A stretch of 64,000 nt of DNA from Amaurobius ferox (Eukaryota > Arthropoda > Arachnida > Araneae > Amaurobiidae). The position numbers and the translations under genes were made by a program. Under the pieces are notes generated by a model that saw nothing but the letters and a program-made list of their open reading frames with translations, did not search any database and was not told the origin of the DNA. Positions 57,517-64,000 of this stretch are shown in pieces. Positions within the stretch are counted from its first letter, which is position 1; each line of letters starts with the position of its first letter. The stretch covers positions 151,424,678-151,488,677 of the forward strand of contig OX578136.1 in assembly GCA_951213105.1 (NCBI GenBank), written 5' to 3'.

Positions 57517-57960
57517 GCAAAGGTTGACACTGAAAAAAAAAACCTTGTCAACTTTTTATTATTTTATCAAAAAGGTTAAAGATTGTGTCTTTGAATTTAT
57601 TAGAAAGAACAAATATAAAATGCATATTAGTTTCTCCTGGTGGAACAAAGATTTGGTTAAATTCAGAAATTTATTACAGTCCTTTCTATAAGAGTCAAAT
57701 CTTTAATCAAAAATTCTACATCAATAAATAAAATTGCATTAGCCAAGGCTAAATTTAAACTTAACAAAGCTGAATTTAAACATAACGAAGCTGAATTTAA
57801 ACTTAACAAAGCTGAATTTAAACTTAACAAAGCTAAATTTAAACTAATGATTAATAAAGCTAAAAGTGTTGCTTGGAAAATGTTTTGTTCTAGTTTCGAA
57901 ACTTGGTGCAGAATTTAAATTTGCATTTGGTAAATTATCTAAAAAACATGATATCCATTT
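57517..57960 (+). pseudogene. LINE linker between endonuclease and RT
   Basis: Reads FEFIRKNKYKMHISFSWWNK then DLVKFRNLLQSF, resembling the PWWN motif region between endonuclease and RT in I/R1/Jockey-group LINEs. Frame breaks follow. A short in-phase tandem repeat (GCTGAATTTAAACTTAACAA, 57745-57845, four to five units of about 24 bp) lies where Lys/Ala-rich helices normally occur. It ends with LGKCFVLV-like sequence matching the usual W-x-x-F/C helix. Confidence 0.65.
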
Positions 57961-58019
57961 TCAATTTCTGGTTAATTTAACGTTGAAATATACTAGACAA
58001 ACTTCAAAGCTCTTGAACT

Positions 58020-58800
58020 AGAGTTTTTAGGATGATAAAAATTTTATATTTTTTCTTTCTTTTTTTCGGTTCCAATTGATGAACTTAGGTTGGTCACTGG
58101 GGACGAATTGTCCTTGGTTTTTAATAACTTCAAAAATTGAAATGGCTTAGACAACTTGGACTACAATATTTGGAGAGGCTTGTTTAATTTTAATTCTAAT
58201 ACTTTTATAAAACTCTTTAATCTTTATTTTAAATTTTGTTATTTCTCACTCAGTTTTAGCAATAAAATTTTCAAAAAGGTCTTCATTAATAAGTTTATTC
58301 ATCTCCTAAAAACAAAAGTTATTCTTCATCCAAATCAGATTGATTTTCGGGAGCTGTACGGTTGTGAAGTTACAACTCATAAACTTATTAGTGTTATAAA
58401 AAATCAACCATGTTTTCTTAACTACAGATATTCGTTGGGCTTTTGATAATCTTAACTGGGACGTTCTTCCTTTCACTTTTGAAAAATTAAAATTCCTATT
58501 CTTTTTCGGATTTTCCTATTCTCATATCTCAACAGTTCCTTAGATTGAAAATGAATTTACCCTCTCTAAAACTATTTCAAAGGGATCAACGCAGGGATCT
58601 GTAATTGTTTCCATACTTGACATGTATACATTGATGAAATTTTATTACGCAACAATAATTTTTCTTATTTACAAGCCTTTGCTGATAACCTTGCGGTGGT
58701 TACTTTTGGTATCATTCGGTTATCCCTAAAACATAACATAAATTCTCTTCTGAACTTAATATCAGATTCCTTAAATTCATTGCTTCCCGAAATTTATATA
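58020..58800 (+). pseudogene. LINE reverse transcriptase, decayed
   Basis: Motifs appear in order across several frames: KKVFINKFIHLLKTKVILHP, QIDFRELYG (compare QFGFR), AFDNLNWDVL (the first catalytic region, compare D-x-x-x-AFDNVxW), STQGSVI (compare PQGS) and AFADNLAVV (the YADD box, read as FADN). The AFDNLNW and ADxLAVV forms are typical of the I/R1 side of LINEs that also carry RNase H, which is found downstream. Frameshifts and the lost second Asp make it inactive. Confidence 0.75.
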
Positions 58801-59592
58801 AAAAAAATCTGATGTGGGCAGCACATGACTTTCCTTGCAGACTTATATCCAAGTTCTCTTTATTTTAATTACATTTAATTCACTTTTAATTCAATTTTCG
58901 TTCTTATTTGGCAACTGGACATATTTTCAAAGGTGGCTTAGAGAAAATACGAAAAAACTAAAATATATCGAGAACGGCTAGATCTAGTGTAATGGGATTG
59001 GTCTTATTCTTTTCTTCGTTAAAAATTACGTATAAAATAAGCATTTAATGGATATATTTGAGCATACGAAGTTTTCTATTTTAGATTTTGACGTTTTTTG
59101 CAGGCCATTTTGCAAAAAAAGGCAGGTTATTTTTTTCCGAATCGTACTAAAATCTAATCAGCACTAGGGTGACCCACAAGTGACTTATTTATCTAATTTT
59201 GTGAAATTCGGTCCATTAGTTTAGTTTTTCAGCTGGAGTGTATACAGGCCATTTTTGCGGGTCATTTCGCAAAAAAAGGCGAGTTTTTTTATCCCGTATC
59301 GTACCCAAAACTAATCAGCACCAGATTCGTCCACAAGTGACTTACCTACCAAATTTTATGAAATCGGTCAATTAGTTTTTTAGTTAGAGTGGATGCAAAA
59401 TCTGAACAGACAGACACACAGACAGATCCACAGCCAGACAGACAGACACACTCACACACAGGCGTCACGCTAAAAATGGTTTTATCGTATTCTAAAGGTC
59501 CCGAAACGTGTAGATCCGTCAAAAACTCGAGTTGCGATTTTCGGCATGATTCCAATACTTTCCCTATACATTATCATGTATTGCAGGGAAAG
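58801..59592 (-). mobile_element. Family A element, copy A9, inserted in the LINE
   Basis: Complete family A in minus orientation: terminus AATCTGATGTGGGCAGCACA at 58806, two ~150-bp modules (GTCCATTAGTTT, GGCCATTTTGC), a CAGACAGACACA microsatellite at about 59405-59455, GATCCGTCAAAAACTCGAG, and the 35-nt hairpin 59558-59592. It sits between the RT and RNase H parts of the LINE. Flanks are A-rich and no target duplication can be fixed. Confidence 0.92.
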
Positions 59593-60905
59593 TAAAAAAG
59601 CTGTGTTATCATTTTTGGTAAAAAAACTGACAAAATTGAAAAGAAGCCCAATTTTTAAATTAAAAAATAAATCATTTAAATCTCTACTAATCTAAAATGA
59701 CTTGGTTTAATTGTTGATAACAAATGAACTTTGAGCCCTCATAATAAATAATAGCAAATTAACTTGTCTACCTTAAAGAAAAATGTTATACATTATGTTA
59801 ACATTTTGAGAAAGTTTCGGATAATATATGGGGTATAAACAAAGGCCTTTTAAGATTTTGGTTTCAAATTGTCATTGAAAAAACTTATTGTTTTATACTT
59901 TGGGGGTGTAGAGGAGGACATTTAACCTCAGAACAAATTAAAAAACCAATTTCTCTTCAAAGAACTTTTCTTTAAAAAATTTCATCTGCTTATAGAACAT
60001 CCTCCAATGACTCTCTTTTTTCCATTTTAGGCATAAGAGGTGCCTCTAACACATCTAGTAATCAATACTTTATACAAAAAATTATATTTCGAAAACCAAG
60101 GATAAATGTTTTTCCAGTTCGAATTTTCCTTCTCCCTCTTTATTTGATTATAAAAGCCCTCTTTCGAAAATTAAGCCTTGTAACCGATTGTTACCTTTTC
60201 AAAATATAATGATGATATTAATCCTATTTATAAAATTTATACTGATGGCTCAGAAATTGAAGATAATGACAGTTTTTCAATCCGAAATTGCTGTAATAAA
60301 CTATTGATTGGGCATCTAAACATAATACTAATATTTATACTACGAATAGTTTATCTTCTACTTCGGCACTCAATTCTATCTCCAATAAATTTGATTATCA
60401 AAAAATCAAAATATTAAAGAAAATATTTTAATTAAAATAATCTTACCAATTTATTTTGGATCCAATCACATGTAGGTGATATTAGGAATAAAACAGCTGA
60501 TAATTTTACTAAAATTGATGCATCTTCTGGAACACTAATTAAAATCCCTTTTTCATACTCCTGCCTTACTAAATTTTGTAAACATTGAAAACTGGCAAAA
60601 TATTTTAAATGATTATATTTCTCCACGAACTAACAATGCGTCTAGAATTGAATACTTCTTATCTTCTGTGGACTACAAACTACATATTTATAACAAGTTT
60701 TTAGTATATTTTCTGACTAAACATAGCCTATCTACATTATTTTAATAATAAATCTACCTCAAATTGTATTTGTAATAATTCTGAGGATGTTGATCATTAT
60801 GTTTGCCCTTCCTCACGCCAAAAAATTACATTTGACCAAATCTTCTTCTAAAAATCAACATATTTGGTTTTCTAATATTTGTGAAATAAAAATGCAATTA
60901 ACAAA
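59593..60905 (+). pseudogene. LINE C-terminal part with RNase H, decayed
   Basis: After A9, RT connection sequence decays. RNase H is recognisable by IYTDGSEIEDNDSFS at about 60238 (compare TDGSKxxxGxG) and by WIQSHVGDIRNKTADNFTKI at about 60455-60515 (compare WxPSHxGIxGNExAD). A following segment has DHYVCPSSR (about 60790), like the eTxxHxxxxCPxxxxxR C-terminal motif of RNase H-bearing LINEs. Frames are broken many times. The match ends near the A10 insertion. Confidence 0.8.
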
Positions 60906-60911
60906 ATTAAA

Positions 60912-61674
60912 AAGCTGATATGGACAGCATATGACTTTCCCTGCAGATTTATATCCACGTTATCTTTATTTTAATTAAATGTAATTCACTTTTAATTCTA
61001 TTTTCGTTCTCATTTGGTAACTGGACTTATTTTCAAAGGTGGCGAAGAGAAAATACGAAAAAACTAAAATATCTCGAGAACGGCTAGTCCTAGTGCAGTG
61101 GGGTTAGTCTTATTATTTTCTTCATTAAAAATTACGTATAAAACAAGCATTTAATGGATATATTTAAGCATACGTAGATTTTACTTTAGATTTTGACGAT
61201 TTTTGCGGGTCATTTCGCGAAAAAGGCAGGTTATTTTATCCGAAGCGTACTAAAACCTAATCAGAACCAGAGTAATCTGCAAAGGACTTATCTACCGAAT
61301 TTTGTGAAATTCGGTCCATTAGTTTTTCAGCTAGAGTGAATACAGGCTTTTTCGGGCCATTTCGCAAAAAAAAAGGCGGGTTCTTTTATCCCAAATCGTA
61401 CCTAAAACTAATCAGCACTAGATTCGACCACAAGTGACTTACCTACCAAATTTTATGAAATTCGATCAATTAGTTTTTTAATTAGAGTGGATACAAAATC
61501 TGCACAGACAGACAGACACACATACGCATAGATACACATACAGACGTCACGCTAAAAATGGTTTTTTCGTATTCTAGAGGTCTCGAAACGTGTAGATCCG
61601 TCGAAAACTCGAGTTGCGATTTTCGGCATAATTCCAATACTTTCCCTATACATTACCATGTATTGCAGGGAAAG
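60912..61674 (-). mobile_element. Family A element, copy A10 (full length)
   Basis: Terminus GCTGATATGGACAGCATATG at 60914, AATACGAAAAAACTAAAATA, modules with TCGGTCCATTAGTTTTTCAG, a CAGACAGACACACATACGC tract at about 61508-61530, and the hairpin 61640-61674. It lies at the 3' edge of the LINE, about 1.3 kb from A9 and in the same orientation. The flanking AAAATTAA on both sides might be a target duplication, but the A-rich context makes this weak. Confidence 0.92.
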
Positions 61675-63239
61675 TAAAAATTAATAAATGTTACTTGGAG
61701 CTATATCTATGCTGTTCTTTTAGTATATGTATATCTACGAATTTATTTCTTTTCTATTTTGAATCGTTTATTATTTTACTTTTAAATTTTATTTTTTATT
61801 TTGACTTTCTTTTATTTCTTTTCGGCTTTACTTTTCTAAATTTCCTAATTTGTTTCCTTTTCTTTTTGCTTTTATTAAATACTTTTTATCTCAAAAAAGT
61901 TACCTAACAATATTAGAGTCTGGGTAATTTTATTACTATGTGTCTATGTGTATCGTCTACGTATGTCTTTGTGTACTGTCTTTATATATTGTACATGTAT
62001 TTCTTAGTATTATTTCTGTGTTTTTCCCGGTCGTACTCGTACATCCAAACTTCTCAAAACTTTTTGGGTGAGCTGGATGGTTTGGATAATTAAAAAAAAA
62101 CTATAGAAAATTTTAAATAAGTCTTTGAAAGTTCACTTAAAGAGGGTTTTAATACAAATTTTAGTTTAGATTCAAGATGCAAACGATTATTTGATAACCT
62201 GTTTATATAAATTCGTTTAAACAAAGAGCCAATATTTTACATGTAATACTTTTTGTGCACTTTCATTTAAATGAAAAAATGAAGAAAAATATAACTGACA
62301 AAGTACTAACTCCGTTTTTTATTATTATTTATTACCGATTACATCATTTGGTGTTAAAACCTTAGACAACAGTAACAAGAAGGATGGAAGAATTAAGCAA
62401 AGGGCTAGTTAATTTTTAATTGCTGTCTTTTGTGAACTTTTATTTAGTCTAAAGAGTGCAGTGAAAATTGACTATTACCAAACAGTACTTTCTATTAATT
62501 ATTACCGATTACAACATTTAATGTCAAAATCTTATACTACTGCAACAAGTGTAAGATTGAAAACTTTTATTTGTATTTACTCCAGTTATGTATATTTCAC
62601 CTTAAATTAGATGATGTTCTATTTTTTTTGTTGTTGTTGTTGGAAAAACTTCAGTCAATAGTATAGTTGGCAATTTGGAGATGAAGCATTCAACTGACGG
62701 AAAAACGATGAAGTTAAATCGAAATTGAATCTGTAAACTGTCTTTAGCTTTTTAGTACTTTATATTATTTTATTATGGAAGATGGTATCATGAAAAATGG
62801 TATCGAATGAAAGATATTATCAGGAAATGATATTTTCTCTTTTCAAAAATTCGAGCTACCATTTATATATCTGCAGGACATTGTTTGCAAGTTATGTACA
62901 TCTTTTATTTTAAATTGGAAGATGGATGATTTATATCTCATGTTGTAAGAACTTCTACATCTATTTATAGTAGTTTGGTAATAAGCGATAAAGCTATCAA
63001 CTGCTGATTGAAGTTGGAGAGAAATAAACCTTCTAGCTTTTTTTTTTCCCCTGTTATATATATAACTACCATCTAAATACTTGTAGTATGTTTATTGCAT
63101 ATATGTATATTGTATTAGAGAAATACCACTAACAGTAGTTGACTATTAGACAAAAAAGCTTCCAACTGCTGATGGAAGATGGAGGTTGAAATTAAAATGC
63201 ATCCTAGAATATTTTTAGCATCCATCTTCTAAAAGCAGT
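61675..63239. other. AT-rich sequence, no gene; perhaps LINE 3' region at its start
   Basis: 61680-62100 is T-rich with a TATGTGTCTATGTGTATCG phrase and could be the 3' untranslated end of the LINE (inference from position). The rest is AT-rich. ATTATTACCGATTACA recurs at 62326 and 62496, and AACTGCTGAT occurs near 62999 and 63156 with similar neighbours (GTTGGAGA, GATGGAGG), pointing to weak local duplications. A GTTGTTGTTGTTGG tract lies at about 62630. Confidence 0.4.
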
Positions 63240-64000
63240 TGGGAAAACGACGGCGTACGATTTTCCGGAATATTCTTCCTCTTCACAGTTCTTCAAGGCA
63301 ATGAGAATATCACCACCGGAGAAAGAAAATCTGCGTAATTTTAAAGCACCTATTTTATGCCATTAACCACATTAGGAAATACATCCACGCATCCAAAATA
63401 TATTGATATCACCGACAATATAGACGGCAGATCCTAAACCGAATCTAAAATCTTTCAACACATTCAACATTTTAGATCAAACGTGCTCAAATTAAAAAAC
63501 GATCTAAAGTTGGTACATGGCAATCTGCAGCAGCGCCAACGTAATATGCTCCGCAATATAAGGTATATAAGAAAGATCATCCTGTCAGCCATTTTATCGA
63601 TGGGAGTTAGCCACTTCCATGGGAATTGCGCCAATTAATGCACATTACACTCATTAGAAACAGCGCTCATGGCTGTCAGAGGGCTTTCGATGCATCATGT
63701 GATCCGGAGCCGACGAAAATTGGTGAGGGGTCATAATCACTTAATGGCCGAGCAGACGTAATTCCTTTGTAACTTTCGTCCAAACGGTTCTTGTACCTTT
63801 AAGAAGGATGGGGCTGGAGAAGGAGAGGGCAGAGCTCACGGATCTCGTCGGCCCGAGATCGCATCGTTGAGTTGAGTTGTGTGGGGCCGAAGCATGAATT
63901 CACCATAAATCATCAGTCCAATCACGATTAAGACATAACACCACATTACGTACACAGACAAAACAAATGAAGTTCGGACTTTAATCGGAGGGGCGGAGTT
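63240..64000. promoter_or_regulatory. Candidate conserved non-coding segment
   Basis: Composition is clearly more balanced than the window average. No window repeat occurs here and no open frame of note is present. It holds GCCAATTAATGCACATTACA, TTATCGATGGG, TCATAATCACTTAATGGCC and a GC-rich block (GGAGAAGGAGAGGGCAGAG, GTCGGCCCGAGATCG). TAAT/ATTA and ATCGAT cores resemble homeodomain and similar sites. Being repeat-free and balanced is what is seen. Regulatory function is inference, and it could equally be the start of a gene beyond the window. Confidence 0.3.

Noticed and set aside
61695..61907. 70-codon Phe/Leu-rich frame resembling membrane segments
   Set aside because: Translation of a T-rich tract downstream of family A copy A10.

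Overview
This is a eukaryotic, strongly AT-rich, repeat-dominated window. I see no intact host protein-coding gene. The long open frames belong to decayed transposable elements (TEs), and the many short ones lie in repeats or AT-rich filler. The mix of tRNA-headed SINEs with CAA-rich tails, Penelope-like and Jockey-like retroelements, a Mutator-type transposase remnant and hairpin-ended non-autonomous elements suggests an invertebrate, most likely an arthropod and possibly an arachnid. That assignment is inference. Names such as 'family A' or 'SINE-1' are mine, made by comparing copies inside this window.

Layout. 1-6557: a 219-bp satellite array of 20 near-identical monomers, a head-to-tail dimer of family A, then two more satellite monomers. 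6.6-14.9 kb: AT-rich filler, two copies of family B, a tRNA-like sequence and a SINE. 14.9-17.1 kb: a probable decayed family A element carrying a MITE and SINEs. 19.4-20.2 kb: a Penelope-like reverse transcriptase (RT) fragment (minus), a SINE with perfect target-site duplication (TSD) beside it, and a 46-bp-arm palindrome. 22.7-25.0 kb: a 28-bp minisatellite with higher-order structure. 25.9-27.1 kb: a Jockey-like LINE fragment (minus). 27-36 kb: mostly unassigned, with tRNA-like sequences, two MITEs, a diverged ~150-bp tandem repeat and a ~140-bp dispersed repeat. 36.6-54 kb: many family B copies, a Mutator-type transposase pseudogene, a full-length SINE, and two copies of a composite B/A element. 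55.4-60.9 kb: a decayed LINE (endonuclease, RT, RNase H) split by a Penelope-like element and a family A copy. 61.7-64 kb: a family A copy ends at its start; the last ~750 bases are repeat-free and more balanced in composition, a candidate conserved non-coding segment.

How it fits together. Family B alone fills about a fifth of the window by my summed spans, and both A and B are clearly non-autonomous. Each ends in a hairpin and has a TCTG/TG microsatellite near one end, an organisation reminiscent of Helentron-associated (HINE/DINE-1-like) elements, though I could not prove this. Insertions inside insertions give a relative age order: LINE before Penelope-like element and A9; tandem repeat before MITE C2; family A before the SINE at 50.35 kb. 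The most unusual structures are the composite B/A element present twice, the run of family B copies in changing orientation at 44.1-49.5 kb, and the satellite edges that share a rare variant monomer across an intervening family A dimer.
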